Shown here: piece by piece, positions 1 through 7,335 of the stretch
How positions within the stretch are numbered: position 1 is the stretch's first letter
Layout: each line of letters begins with the position of its first letter
NCBI GenBank assembly: GCA_016206945.1
Contig: JACQQP010000133.1
Location: 1-15,004, forward strand
From: Candidatus Omnitrophota bacterium
Lineage (GTDB): Bacteria; Omnitrophota; Omnitrophia; Omnitrophales; Danuiimicrobiaceae
DNA length: 15,004 bases
Direction: 5' to 3'
Notes under the pieces: model-generated
Seen by the model: the letters and a program-made list of their open reading frames with translations, nothing else
Database searches by the model: none
What the model was told of the DNA's origin: nothing
Program-made: the position numbers and the translations under genes

Positions 1-567
1 CAAACCAATATGAAGCGGCTTTTTGCCTACTCCAGCATTGGACACGCAGGTTACCTGCTTATGGGAATTGCTTGCGGAAATAAACTTGGAATTCAAGCGA
101 CGCTTTTTTATCTGATAGCCTACGCGCTTTCAAACCTTGCGGCGTTTCTCGTGATCGTCATTGCGAACCGAGAACTTGGAAGCGGTGAAACCATCGCCTA
201 TCGAGGACTCGCGCGAAAAGCGCCGTTTCTCGCAGGAAGCTTTTTTATTGCGCTTCTTTCACTCGGCGGCATTCCGCCTCTTGCGGGATTCTTTGGGAAA
301 TTTCTCGTTCTTCAAGCGGCAGTCGCTCGCGGATACCTTTGGCTCGCATTGATCGGTGCTGTCAATGTCATTATCTCCCTTTATTATTACCTCTCGGTCA
401 TCAAGGAAATGTATTTTCGAGCAGGAGAAGTGAGCGAAAGAAAAATTCGGGTTGGAAGGAGTGCTCAAGCGGTACTTTTTATTCTTGTTCTTGGGATGAT
501 TGGAATTGGTATCTTGCAAGAACCCATTCTTCAATTGGTAAATTCCGCAGCGCAGAGCTTATTCTAA
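1..567 (+). CDS. nuoN: NADH-quinone oxidoreductase subunit N, C-terminal part (5' end outside window)
   Basis: Membrane subunit of respiratory complex I, one of the antiporter-like proton-pumping subunits. The reading frame is open from base 1 (Q-T-N before the first Met), so the visible 188 residues are the C-terminal part of a protein normally near 450-500 residues. The opening stretch K-R-L-F-A-Y-S-S-I-G-H-A-G-Y matches the conserved antiporter-module signature in NuoL/M/N, and the later G-G-I-P-P-L-A-G-F-F-G-K-F segment is typical of NuoN. At least four hydrophobic helices follow, then a short polar C-terminus ending in a TAA stop. In complex I operons nuoN is usually last, which fits the convergent arrangement with the porin gene and a hairpin beginning 8 bases after the stop. 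The Met at position 10 is internal, not the real start. NuoN is preferred over NuoM or MrpD on the C-terminal pattern, with some residual doubt. Confidence 0.9.
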   Translation, partial: QTNMKRLFAYSSIGHAGYLLMGIACGNKLGIQATLFYLIAYALSNLAAFLVIVIANRELGSGETIAYRGLARKAPFLAGSFFIALLSLGGIPPLAGFFGKFLVLQAAVARGYLWLALIGAVNVIISLYYYLSVIKEMYFRAGEVSERKIRVGRSAQAVLFILVLGMIGIGILQEPILQLVNSAAQSLF

Positions 568-574
568 GCTAAAG

Positions 575-628
575 AAAACAAAAGGGGACAGGTACAATAT
601 AGTTTGTGTACCTGTCCCCTTTTGTTTT
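575..628. repeat. Dispersed hairpin repeat, GGGGACAGGTAC family, copy 1
   Basis: Two perfectly complementary 22-base arms (575-596 and 607-628) flank a 10-base loop. The arms contain AAAAGGGGACAGGTACA and its complement. A second copy lies at 2972-3017. It follows the nuoN stop by 8 bases and its 3' arm ends in a T-rich run, so it could also act as a bidirectional terminator. Repeats with this core are, as far as I recall, abundant in some uncultured bacterial genomes. A link to REP-type mobilisation by Y1 transposases is an inference. Confidence 0.85.
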
Positions 629-629
629 G

Positions 630-687
630 AAAAAAAGAGCCGACGCTCTTAGGATGTGGGAGGCAAAAATCCTAAAAGGTCGGCTCT
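630..687 (-). terminator. Rho-independent terminator of the porin gene
   Basis: Read on the - strand, AGAGCCGAC (687-679) pairs with GTCGGCTCT (644-636). The stem continues inward with CTTTTAGGAT against ATCCTAAGAG, including one G-T pair, around a pyrimidine-rich loop. The hairpin is followed by a run of seven T. It lies about 43 bases downstream of the porin stop codon, which is normal placement. Confidence 0.88.
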
Positions 688-730
688 CTCTTGCTCGTCC
701 GCGGACTAACTTTACTTATGATGTTTCAAA

Positions 731-2086
731 TTACCCAAAAAGATAAATAAACGATACGCCAACGGTATCCTGATTGTTCTCGGTTCCACCTGCTACGCTG
801 TCTATATCGAAAGTTTTCGGACCTAAATTATTGGAATTGGCATGATCGTGGCGATACTCAAGACGCGTAATCAAATTCTCAAACGCCTTGTACTCAAGGG
901 TATACGTCATTTCCCAAAGTTGGTCTGAGGTGCCAATCCTCACGCTCTGATCATCCCAAAACTGTTCCCAACGAGCTGCCACGGCAATCTTATCGGTTAG
1001 GTCATACTTCGCATAAAGCGCATAACCTTGCCAATCAGCGGGACCCCCTTCAAGCGATGGACTAATTTTCCCAAGACGCTCTTCGGTTCCATAATCATAA
1101 TTCGCCATCAACGTCAGCTTAGGCAGCGCCTTCCAGGTGGCAACCGTGTCAAATAGCCAACGATTATCGGAACGGTCATCAGCGATTTGAGATCCTACCA
1201 TGAAGTTCTGGCCGATCGAGAAATTTTCATTCGGCGCCCACTTCAATTGAGCTTCAACATCCTTAGGCTTGTTGTTATCAATCACATTATCCCAGCCATT
1301 GACAAGGCCAACGGTAGTCGAAACCTTGCCATCCAGCCAATTGTACATCGCGCGGACTCCTGTATGAGTGAACGGGATGGCATTATTAAACAGCAGAGAA
1401 CGTGACGCATTCCAGTTCATGAAATTTTCGATCACTTCTGCACCAAAAAGTGTTGCGAATTTGCCTGCCCACACGGTTAAACCAGAACCAACGGGGATTT
1501 TAATGTCAACAAAAGCTTCTTGGATTGACAGTTCATCGGTTCCTCCCAAAAACCCTGCTGATTCAATCACTCCAGCATCTGTTCCATAGGTAAATTCGGT
1601 ACGGAACCCAACACCTCCATCATCAGGTGCAGGACGCCAGAAATTTAACTGAATGGCGTTCAAATCAAACGTATCAGCTTCACGGTCAAAAGATCGAATC
1701 GTGCTGTTTGCCGTTGCAAACGTCCCGCCCGGTGCTACATTAGGCGTAACAAAGTTCCAGTTGAAGGATGTATCCACAAAACCATCCATGTAGATATTGC
1801 CGCCTTTGGTGAGCAGAATCCCATGCCCTTCCTCAACCGCTGGAGCAGCGCCTGCAACTTGGGCCGCTTGCGGAGCAACTTCCGTCTTCGCCACCCGACC
1901 CTCCAAATTATCCACCTTCTCAGTCAGCTGGCCAACGATGTCTCGCAGTTCCTTATTTTCCTTAAGGATCTGTTCAATTTGAGCCGCATCCACCTGAGCC
2001 CAGCCGAAAGATGCTTGGCTGAACACGAGAATTGTAAAAACCGCTAATACTTTCACTCCCAAACATTTATGCGTTAAAACATTCAT
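731..2086 (-). CDS. Outer-membrane beta-barrel porin, BBP2/OmpL-like
   Basis: A 451-residue predicted outer-membrane porin. It opens with a signal peptide (hydrophobic core V-L-A-V-F-T-I-L-V-F, likely cleaved near residues 30-31). A short heptad-like segment follows (I-E-Q-I-L-K-E-N-K-E-L-R-D-I-V, roughly residues 36-66), which could form a trimeric coiled coil. The rest is a long run of alternating amphipathic strands. The start of the barrel (D-G-F-V-D-T-S-F-N-W), the Q-L-N-F-W-R-P element, the W-A-G-K-F-A-T-L-F-G-A-E segment and the aromatic C-terminal strand F-I-Y-L-F-G resemble the Pfam BBP2 (OmpL-like) family. Substrate cannot be read from sequence. The start is well supported: GGGAGG (2099-2094) lies 7 bases ahead of the ATG. 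The gene stands apart with its own leader and terminator. A carbohydrate or phosphate-selective porin of similar fold is the main alternative. Confidence 0.8.
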   Translation of the reverse strand: MNVLTHKCLGVKVLAVFTILVFSQASFGWAQVDAAQIEQILKENKELRDIVGQLTEKVDNLEGRVAKTEVAPQAAQVAGAAPAVEEGHGILLTKGGNIYMDGFVDTSFNWNFVTPNVAPGGTFATANSTIRSFDREADTFDLNAIQLNFWRPAPDDGGVGFRTEFTYGTDAGVIESAGFLGGTDELSIQEAFVDIKIPVGSGLTVWAGKFATLFGAEVIENFMNWNASRSLLFNNAIPFTHTGVRAMYNWLDGKVSTTVGLVNGWDNVIDNNKPKDVEAQLKWAPNENFSIGQNFMVGSQIADDRSDNRWLFDTVATWKALPKLTLMANYDYGTEERLGKISPSLEGGPADWQGYALYAKYDLTDKIAVAARWEQFWDDQSVRIGTSDQLWEMTYTLEYKAFENLITRLEYRHDHANSNNLGPKTFDIDSVAGGTENNQDTVGVSFIYLFG

Positions 2087-2126
2087 ATTCTTCCTCCCTT
2101 GTTTAACAAGCCAATTGACAAACCGA

Positions 2127-2164
2127 AACTTCTTTTAAATTCTAGGACTTCTTTTGAATTCTAG
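2127..2164 (-). repeat. Tandem 19-bp direct repeat in the porin leader
   Basis: Two adjacent 19-base units (2146-2164, then 2127-2145 on the - strand) read CTAGAATTCAAAAGAAGTC and CTAGAATTTAAAAGAAGTT, differing at two positions. A shorter AGAAGTC occurs again just upstream (2179-2173). The units lie between the candidate promoter and the ribosome-binding site of the porin gene. They could be binding sites for a regulator or a small RNA, or a chance duplication. Confidence 0.6.
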
Positions 2165-2189
2165 AAAAAAACGACTTCTATCCTGAATC

Positions 2190-2206
2190 AACAAAGGTTA
2201 TGCCAA
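2190..2206 (-). promoter_or_regulatory. Candidate sigma-54 type promoter for the porin
   Basis: On the - strand the sequence reads TTGGCATAACCTTTGTT. Compared with the sigma-54 consensus TTGGCA-N6-TTGC, the -24 half is exact, the spacing is exact, and only the C of the -12 half is replaced by T. It would give a leader of roughly 90 bases containing the tandem repeat. No convincing -10/-35 pair was seen in the same gap. No activator-binding site or rpoN gene is visible here, so this remains a candidate. Confidence 0.35.
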
Positions 2207-2327
2207 CTTTTGAAATTGATAAAGAATAGGGTAAAATTTTTTGCAGCCGCATTGAGGTTACAAAACAAATCGCTACATTTTTGTATAAAAGGCTTCGGAA
2301 TTGTACTTGCTACAGAGCAAATTGAGC

Positions 2328-2927
2328 TTAGGACTTTCCCAATTTATCCACCGAGAGTGTGTGACTAACAGGGGAGGCGCCCGCCTGAGCTGTTGTTGGA
2401 CGAGTGCTCGCTTGGGTGCTAGCTCCAGAATTCACCTCTTCCACCTTAGCAGCATATTGCTTGAGGCATGCCTCAAGCACATCGAGCTCATTTTGGAGTA
2501 CATATTGAAGGTCTTCGCGGCCGCCATCCCTGAGCGCAACGGTATAGGGCTGATGGCTCATTCTGGAACCGCTCGCTACTTCCGAGACGAAGTCTTGCGC
2601 CGTTTTGACCTTGATATGATGGCTTCTCTCCATCCGGCCAAGTTTCCACCTCAAAAACCCGGCCGCTTGAGGCCCTGAATATTCAACCCGATTGCGGACA
2701 AAAACCAAATTGGAGCTTCGAACCCGCTCGATCAGATAGTCAATCTTTCCTTCCTCGGTGGTTAAATCCCTTGTTGCATAAAATTTCTGAACAATGGCAG
2801 GGATTCCAGCGCGGTCATCGAGACAAAGCGGTTGTTCTGTTACGCTAGCTCCATTTAACAGGACAACCTGCTTCGAAGCACACCCTAAGCACAACAAAAG
2901 AAAGACAACAAAACTCGCCCGTTTCAT
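2328..2927 (-). CDS. DUF5329-like lipoprotein
   Basis: A 199-residue exported protein of unknown function. The N-terminus has a lipoprotein signal: K-R, a hydrophobic run, then L-C-L-G-C with the modified Cys at residue 16. Ala follows the Cys, which does not favour inner-membrane retention. The central part, K-I-D-Y-L-I-E-R-V-R-S-S-N-L-V-F-V-R-N-R-V-E-Y-S-G, followed by A-A-G-F-L-R-W-K-L-G and I-K-V-K-T-A-Q-D-F-V then S-Y/M-S-H-Q-P-Y, matches my memory of the DUF5329 pattern (S-x-x-x-F-I-R-N-G-x-E-Y, K-T-A-E-D-F-I, S-G-x-P-Y). No function is established for that family as far as I know. The C-terminal 40 residues are low complexity, rich in Ser, Thr, Ala. It lies 44 bases downstream of the hairpin after the carrier gene and has no strong ribosome-binding site. 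It may be transcribed separately or by read-through. Confidence 0.72.
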   Translation of the reverse strand: MKRASFVVFLLLCLGCASKQVVLLNGASVTEQPLCLDDRAGIPAIVQKFYATRDLTTEEGKIDYLIERVRSSNLVFVRNRVEYSGPQAAGFLRWKLGRMERSHHIKVKTAQDFVSEVASGSRMSHQPYTVALRDGGREDLQYVLQNELDVLEACLKQYAAKVEEVNSGASTQASTRPTTAQAGASPVSHTLSVDKLGKS

Positions 2928-2971
2928 CTTGTTACTATTTCACTTTTTACAATGCTCAATTTATAACCGCC

Positions 2972-3017
2972 AAAAGGGGACAGGTACACAGCTACACTGC
3001 TGTACCTGTCCCCTTTT
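2972..3017. repeat. Dispersed hairpin repeat, GGGGACAGGTAC family, copy 2
   Basis: Perfect 17-base arms at 2972-2988 and 3001-3017 (AAAAGGGGACAGGTACA and its complement), with a 12-base centre that pairs further through CAG/CTG around a bulged base. The element abuts the TGA stop of the carrier gene at 3018-3020, so it falls exactly at the 3' end of that gene. The loop differs completely from copy 1 while the arms are identical, which is what selection on, or recent spread of, the hairpin would give. Confidence 0.85.
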
Positions 3018-5453
3018 TCAATGATCTTGTGTGGTCTTCATTAAAGCAACTTCCGCTGCTTCTCGAACAATAGGAACACGGGACTGAACCATATAATTCA
3101 GCATAGAATAAAAATCTTTTAAATGCAACTCCACGATTAAAAACACGCCGCAAACGGTAAGCCACCTGTCTTGTAATTCTAGAAATTCACGGACGACGTC
3201 ATCCAAACTTTTCTTCCGCATCTCAGCCCACTCACCCTCATCCAAAATGGGACAAAGCACTCGAGCGAGTTCCGGCTCCAATGCGTTCTCCAAAAGTTCC
3301 AATGCATTGGCCTTCACATGTTTGTCAGGTTCCATCTCCACCAGACGATCATAAATCACGCGGATGACGTCGCCATCATACAAAAGCCCTAGAAGCCGAA
3401 AGATTCGTTCCAGATTTTCCTCCTGAATCGCTTGAAGGGTCGCCAAAAGATAGTCTTCCTGCGGGTTCGAAACGGATCTGCGGCTCTTGTACTCGTCCAA
3501 TGCGGTAAGAACGGACTTGTAACTTTCAATCTCGCTCATCACTTCCTTCTTAACAATCCATGGATTAAACTCCCGCAGTTCTCCTCTCGCTCGGATCCGA
3601 TTCAAAGCACGAATGAGATTGAAACGCAAAGAAAGATTTTTAGTGGAACCAAGGTTGTTTAATAAAATATCCACCGCGCCTTGGGTGCCCAAGGTAGTCA
3701 AAATAAGGATGGCCTTACGCTTCGTTCCTATCTCCTCATTTGAATCATTTAAACACTGCGAAATCAGGAGTAAGATTTCTTTTTCTTCGCGACGGAGCAC
3801 CGCTTTTAAATCCACAGAATGACCTTGCCTGATCTTTAGGAGGCTCATGAGGCGGCGATCGAAAAATCCGTTTTTAGGAACCGCGTCTTCAACTAATAGA
3901 CGATTCACATCCACATCCTTAAGTTCCAGCGCCTCATATCGAATCATTTCTTCAACCAATTTTCTGACCCGTTGAATGTCCCGCGCGCTCGAATAGAAAG
4001 CAAGGCAAGCCGCCGCAGACATTTTCCTCGTAACGGAAGATTTGTGGACGATCAGTTCCTTTAATTTTTCAAACGAATGTTCTCCTTCCAAACTCCCCAA
4101 AACATTTGCCGCCTGTCGCGAGGTCAAATGCAAAGCTTTTCTCCCTTCTTTAGGATTCAAGAGCAGTTTCCTGATCGATTGCATGTATTCATCCCGCACA
4201 GCCCAAGCCGCCAAAATCCAAAGAGGAGCCAAAATCAAAACCAAAACGCCCAATTTGTCATCCGGGATTCCTAAAAGTGGCGAGGCGAAAGTAATCAAAA
4301 GACCCGCAAACCCTTTTGATCCGCGAAAGGCAAGCATGTCAATCAAGGGCTTCACCCGGTACCGCACATGACTTGAAATAGGCAAATAAAGAATTTCTTT
4401 TCCCAACTGATTAACCGAGTAATTCATGCCAAGATCATAAATCCTCACTACCGATGAAATAGTGATAACGGGCCAAAAAACTGTGGCGCCCGCGCCAAAA
4501 CAAAGCCCCACGGGAAGGAGTAAAAGCGATATGCCGATTCCCAAATGCCTCAAAGCATAGCTTGTGACCACCAGTTGAAGAAAAAAGGAAACGCCATTTA
4601 AAAGAGCGGAAAACCCGCCGAAAAAAGCGGTTCTCGCGTTCTTCTCTAAAATCGTGTTCTCGACCACTGAATTCCATTGATTATCCAAAATAGTTGAGGA
4701 CGCCTTTGCAATCATGACCAAAGCGACAATCAAAAGTAAATATCGGGATTCAATGAGTAGGCTCCACGTTGATTTCCGCTTTTCTCCAGCAGTTGAAGCG
4801 AAAGTGTCCTGTTCCCGTCTGCGAGCGCCTGCGGGAAGCGTTTTCTCATATCTCCAAATGGCATTGACCACAAAGATACAAGACCCAAGGAACACTGCGG
4901 CTATCAGCAAGAGATTTTCAGTACCTATGCGCTCGGCAAAACGGTTCGTTACCAGGCCGCCAATAATCCCTCCGAGACTCCCGCCACTAATGGTAAAGCC
5001 AAATAGGCGCTTCGCTTCTTGGGGATTAAAAATGTCGTTTGCGAGCGTCCATCCTTGCGTCACAATCGTAATGGAATACACCGCCACCCAAAAGTAAAAA
5101 AGATATGCCAACCATTCCAGATGTCCCGCCTTAAAAAGCACCCAAAAAATAAGGATGTTCGAAGTAAAAAAACCCGTCGAAATTGAAAATAATACGTTCT
5201 TATTTTTAAACCAGCGGAATGCTTTCACATAGGCAAACGTAACAAAAATCAAAAAGAGCCACTCCCCGATATACGCATAACGAAGACTTTCGGCTCCGTG
5301 GGTCGTAAGAAAAAGGGAGCTGCGGACCGGCTTTATGATGTAAAGCGTGGCGAGGGAAAAACTGAAATAAAGAAACATGAGAATGGTTTTTCGCCATTCC
5401 TCACGTTTAATTTTAACGATGGGTTGAACTAAGCGCGTGATAATATCAAGCAT
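3018..5453 (-). CDS. Npt1/Npt2-type nucleotide (ATP/ADP translocase-like) carrier with HEAT-like C-terminal domain
   Basis: An 811-residue inner-membrane protein. Residues of about 20-430 hold around twelve hydrophobic helices of the bacterial/plastid nucleotide transporter (TLC) type. The first carries the pattern L-Y-I-I-K-P-V-R-S-S-L-F-L, and helix 4-5 the N-D-I-F-N-P-Q-E-A-K-R-L-F-G-F segment common to this family. After A-V-R-D-E-Y the protein becomes soluble. About 380 residues of amphipathic helical pairs follow (for example K-A-I-L-I-L-T-T-L-G-T-Q-G-A-V-D-I-L-L-N-N-L-G and V-K-A-N-A-L-E-L-L-E-N-A-L), resembling HEAT/ARM repeats and probably cytosolic. Classical members exchange ATP for ADP in obligate intracellular bacteria, but homologues with this extra tail occur in free-living bacteria and their substrate is unclear. 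No good ribosome-binding site precedes the ATG. The gene is flanked by repeats on both sides and belongs to no obvious operon. Confidence 0.85.
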   Translation of the reverse strand: MLDIITRLVQPIVKIKREEWRKTILMFLYFSFSLATLYIIKPVRSSLFLTTHGAESLRYAYIGEWLFLIFVTFAYVKAFRWFKNKNVLFSISTGFFTSNILIFWVLFKAGHLEWLAYLFYFWVAVYSITIVTQGWTLANDIFNPQEAKRLFGFTISGGSLGGIIGGLVTNRFAERIGTENLLLIAAVFLGSCIFVVNAIWRYEKTLPAGARRREQDTFASTAGEKRKSTWSLLIESRYLLLIVALVMIAKASSTILDNQWNSVVENTILEKNARTAFFGGFSALLNGVSFFLQLVVTSYALRHLGIGISLLLLPVGLCFGAGATVFWPVITISSVVRIYDLGMNYSVNQLGKEILYLPISSHVRYRVKPLIDMLAFRGSKGFAGLLITFASPLLGIPDDKLGVLVLILAPLWILAAWAVRDEYMQSIRKLLLNPKEGRKALHLTSRQAANVLGSLEGEHSFEKLKELIVHKSSVTRKMSAAACLAFYSSARDIQRVRKLVEEMIRYEALELKDVDVNRLLVEDAVPKNGFFDRRLMSLLKIRQGHSVDLKAVLRREEKEILLLISQCLNDSNEEIGTKRKAILILTTLGTQGAVDILLNNLGSTKNLSLRFNLIRALNRIRARGELREFNPWIVKKEVMSEIESYKSVLTALDEYKSRRSVSNPQEDYLLATLQAIQEENLERIFRLLGLLYDGDVIRVIYDRLVEMEPDKHVKANALELLENALEPELARVLCPILDEGEWAEMRKKSLDDVVREFLELQDRWLTVCGVFLIVELHLKDFYSMLNYMVQSRVPIVREAAEVALMKTTQDH

Positions 5454-5491
5454 GAAAGCAAAAAGAATTGATCATGAAGGCACGAAGGACG

Positions 5492-5626
5492 CCTAACAAA
5501 ACTAACAAAACTTTACTTTCCCCCTCACCTTTCCGCCACATATCGTTAGGCGGATCCGTCCTTTGGCGGATATCCTCTCCCCCTTCGAGGGGGAGAGGGA
5601 GGGGTGAGGGGGTTGATCTTGTTAGG
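5492..5626. repeat. Composite palindromic repeat, copy A
   Basis: A nested palindrome fills the gap between the kinase-like gene and the carrier gene. The outermost arms are CCTAACAA (5492-5499) and TTGTTAGG (5619-5626). Inside are CCCCCTCACC (5520-5529) and GGTGAGGGGG (5603-5612). A module follows with TCCGCC (5532-5537) facing GGCGGA (5549-5554), then a strong hairpin CCTCTCCCCC / GGGGGAGAGG (5574-5583 and 5589-5598). Short frames across it are proline/glycine-rich artefacts. It begins 5 bases after the stop of the kinase-like gene and may end transcripts of the long - strand run, although no clear T tract follows. Confidence 0.8.
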
Positions 5627-5630
5627 TATT

Positions 5631-7319
5631 TCAAATGCCGTGGTCGATTTCAACAATCGTAAGCGGAGCGTCTTCGGTTCGTTTGGCCAAAACAATTTTA
5701 AGCGGAGGTTCGCTCCACCCTTCTTTCGATCCACGCCTTGCTTGGACAAAGAGGGTCATTTCCTCTCCTCCTCCGAGAGGAGGGACAATAAAGGAAAAAG
5801 AAGGTGCCTCAAATTCTTGGTGGCCGCTTTCTCCTTGCTTTTTTGCCATCACCTTGGCGCGGTACTGCGATTCTTCTTGCTTGGCGAAACCATGCTGGAC
5901 GGAAAGATCCGCAAAACGAATTTGATAGGTGACCTCATCTATTTTAAACAAACGAATCTGATCGAGCGGCGTGGCGCGAGAAAACCAATAACGGCCAATA
6001 ATATCGCGACGGGCATTTAAAATTTCGGAGAGAATCTTTGTGTTCTCAGGATCAGAAAATTCGGCAGTCTCAACAATGGATCGAACATCTTCGTCGGAAA
6101 AAGACATAATGATTTTCGCCGCCCAAAAAGCATCCCCGCGCGTTAACCGACGAAAGACCTCATAAGGCAGCTGGGTCTTCCATTCACGCGGGTCAAACTC
6201 GGCATTATCAAAATAACCGAGTTCCGGATAAGGAATTTCGCGATTGAGCGAATCCCACTTTTTTTCCCACGGTTTCTCAACCACCTTCAAAGTCGGGGCT
6301 GTTTTCCCAACTTCAAACCAGTCCACGATATGTTCATAGCCCGCCGCTGGAACCTTGGGATGAGAAGAGGCACTCCCCAAAGTGGAACCGAAATCAATCA
6401 GGTAGTGTTTCAAGATTGGCTTGCCATCCTCAAGCTCAATGACATCTAGCGTATTCCCTTCGCGCAGATCGTAATGATTTAACCAAGAGCCGAAGACGCG
6501 AAGGGCCCGAAGTGAACGACGGTCCTCGTGGAGAATCAAATCGTCCGGATCGGAACTGCGGTGTCCCTCAAAGTCCATATAACCTTTATGGTTCCGGAGA
6601 ATTTTGCTTGCCGAGGCGCGAACCAATCCACCCTTTAACTTGGGAACTTTCTCAAGAAGCTCTTCCAGCGCTTCTTGGGTAAGAGGTTTCTTGAAACCGT
6701 CTTCGTTATAATAGGTGGCTTTCGCATCAGGCGTAAGGATTTTCGGATCAAAACGAACCAAGTAGTATTCGGCTACGTGATAACCAAAAGCATAAAAGAA
6801 CTTGTGGGCAATGATCTCGGCTGAAGTAGTCATCTCGGGATTATCCTTTGGATCAAACTTAAGTAAGTAACGATCTCCTTTCTCGTCCTCAATCAAGAAA
6901 CCCGCCGTCACTCCTTCCGTCTTACCCTTGAGCACACGCCAGGAACCAGATGGATCAGGACCGGCACCCTGAGACGGACCTTTCTCGAGTGAGCCCCGCG
7001 AAAGGTGCTCCTTCCCATGCCGATTGACAAAAAATCCAGAATCGGGGACCTCGTCAAATGGGTTGATGTCAAGTGCCTCGTGTTTCTCACGCGTCACGTC
7101 ATCGGCCAATTGGTCAAAACGAAGCAAATGGGCAAAGGGTTCGTAAAGAATACGGTCAAAAAATTCGCGGTAGAAGCTTGTCTCGCGCTTTTTAATGTCT
7201 TTGTCAAGCTCCTCGAGCGTAACACCAAAAGCGGGCAGAGGAGACAACACGCCAAGGACAATTGCGATCATTAAACCCCCGAAGGAGACACCTTGGGTCA
7301 AGAGACGCTTCTTTCTCAT
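5631..7319 (-). CDS. Exported protein with kinase/HipA-like catalytic motifs
   Basis: A 562-residue protein I cannot name. Residues 1-32 are a signal peptide (M-R-K-K-R, then a hydrophobic core, ending P-L-P-A-F-G). Kinase-fold motifs follow in the right order: G-D-R-Y-L-L-K with Lys154, S-A-E with Glu168, a catalytic-loop-like N-H-Y-D-L-R-E-G-N with Asp284 and Asn289, and L-I-D-F-G with Asp309. The D-x4-N spacing and the distance to DFG match HipA and PI4K-like atypical kinases. The C-terminal 100 residues look like a beta-rich accessory domain. Export to the periplasm is odd for a kinase, so it may use another phosphodonor, bind rather than catalyse, or be anchored. The start is the ATG at 7319-7317, with AGGGA just upstream and 16 bases after the barrel stop. 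A longer frame to 7733 overlaps the barrel gene and lacks a signal peptide. Kinase assignment is inference; export and coupling are better supported. Confidence 0.7.
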   Translation of the reverse strand: MRKKRLLTQGVSFGGLMIAIVLGVLSPLPAFGVTLEELDKDIKKRETSFYREFFDRILYEPFAHLLRFDQLADDVTREKHEALDINPFDEVPDSGFFVNRHGKEHLSRGSLEKGPSQGAGPDPSGSWRVLKGKTEGVTAGFLIEDEKGDRYLLKFDPKDNPEMTTSAEIIAHKFFYAFGYHVAEYYLVRFDPKILTPDAKATYYNEDGFKKPLTQEALEELLEKVPKLKGGLVRASASKILRNHKGYMDFEGHRSSDPDDLILHEDRRSLRALRVFGSWLNHYDLREGNTLDVIELEDGKPILKHYLIDFGSTLGSASSHPKVPAAGYEHIVDWFEVGKTAPTLKVVEKPWEKKWDSLNREIPYPELGYFDNAEFDPREWKTQLPYEVFRRLTRGDAFWAAKIIMSFSDEDVRSIVETAEFSDPENTKILSEILNARRDIIGRYWFSRATPLDQIRLFKIDEVTYQIRFADLSVQHGFAKQEESQYRAKVMAKKQGESGHQEFEAPSFSFIVPPLGGGEEMTLFVQARRGSKEGWSEPPLKIVLAKRTEDAPLTIVEIDHGI

Positions 7320-7335
7320 CCGGTCTTCCCTATCG

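Noticed and set aside
2301..2678. 125-codon + strand frame opposite the lipoprotein
   Set aside because: It is antisense to a gene with a lipobox and family-like motifs, and its own product has no recognisable features.
2928..2971. Promoter for the lipoprotein gene
   Set aside because: TATAAA and TTGAGC words exist, but their spacing to each other and to the ATG does not make a credible promoter.
575..3017. Possible CRISPR or transposon ends from the two GGGGACAGGTAC hairpins
   Set aside because: There are only two copies 2.4 kb apart with ordinary genes between them, no regular spacers and no cas or transposase gene.
4714..5097. 127-codon + strand frame opposite the carrier gene
   Set aside because: It is antisense to transmembrane helices of a recognisable family and has no start signal.
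5446..5662. Small frames on both strands around repeat A
   Set aside because: They encode Pro/Gly/Arg-rich peptides that are translations of the palindrome, without ribosome-binding sites.
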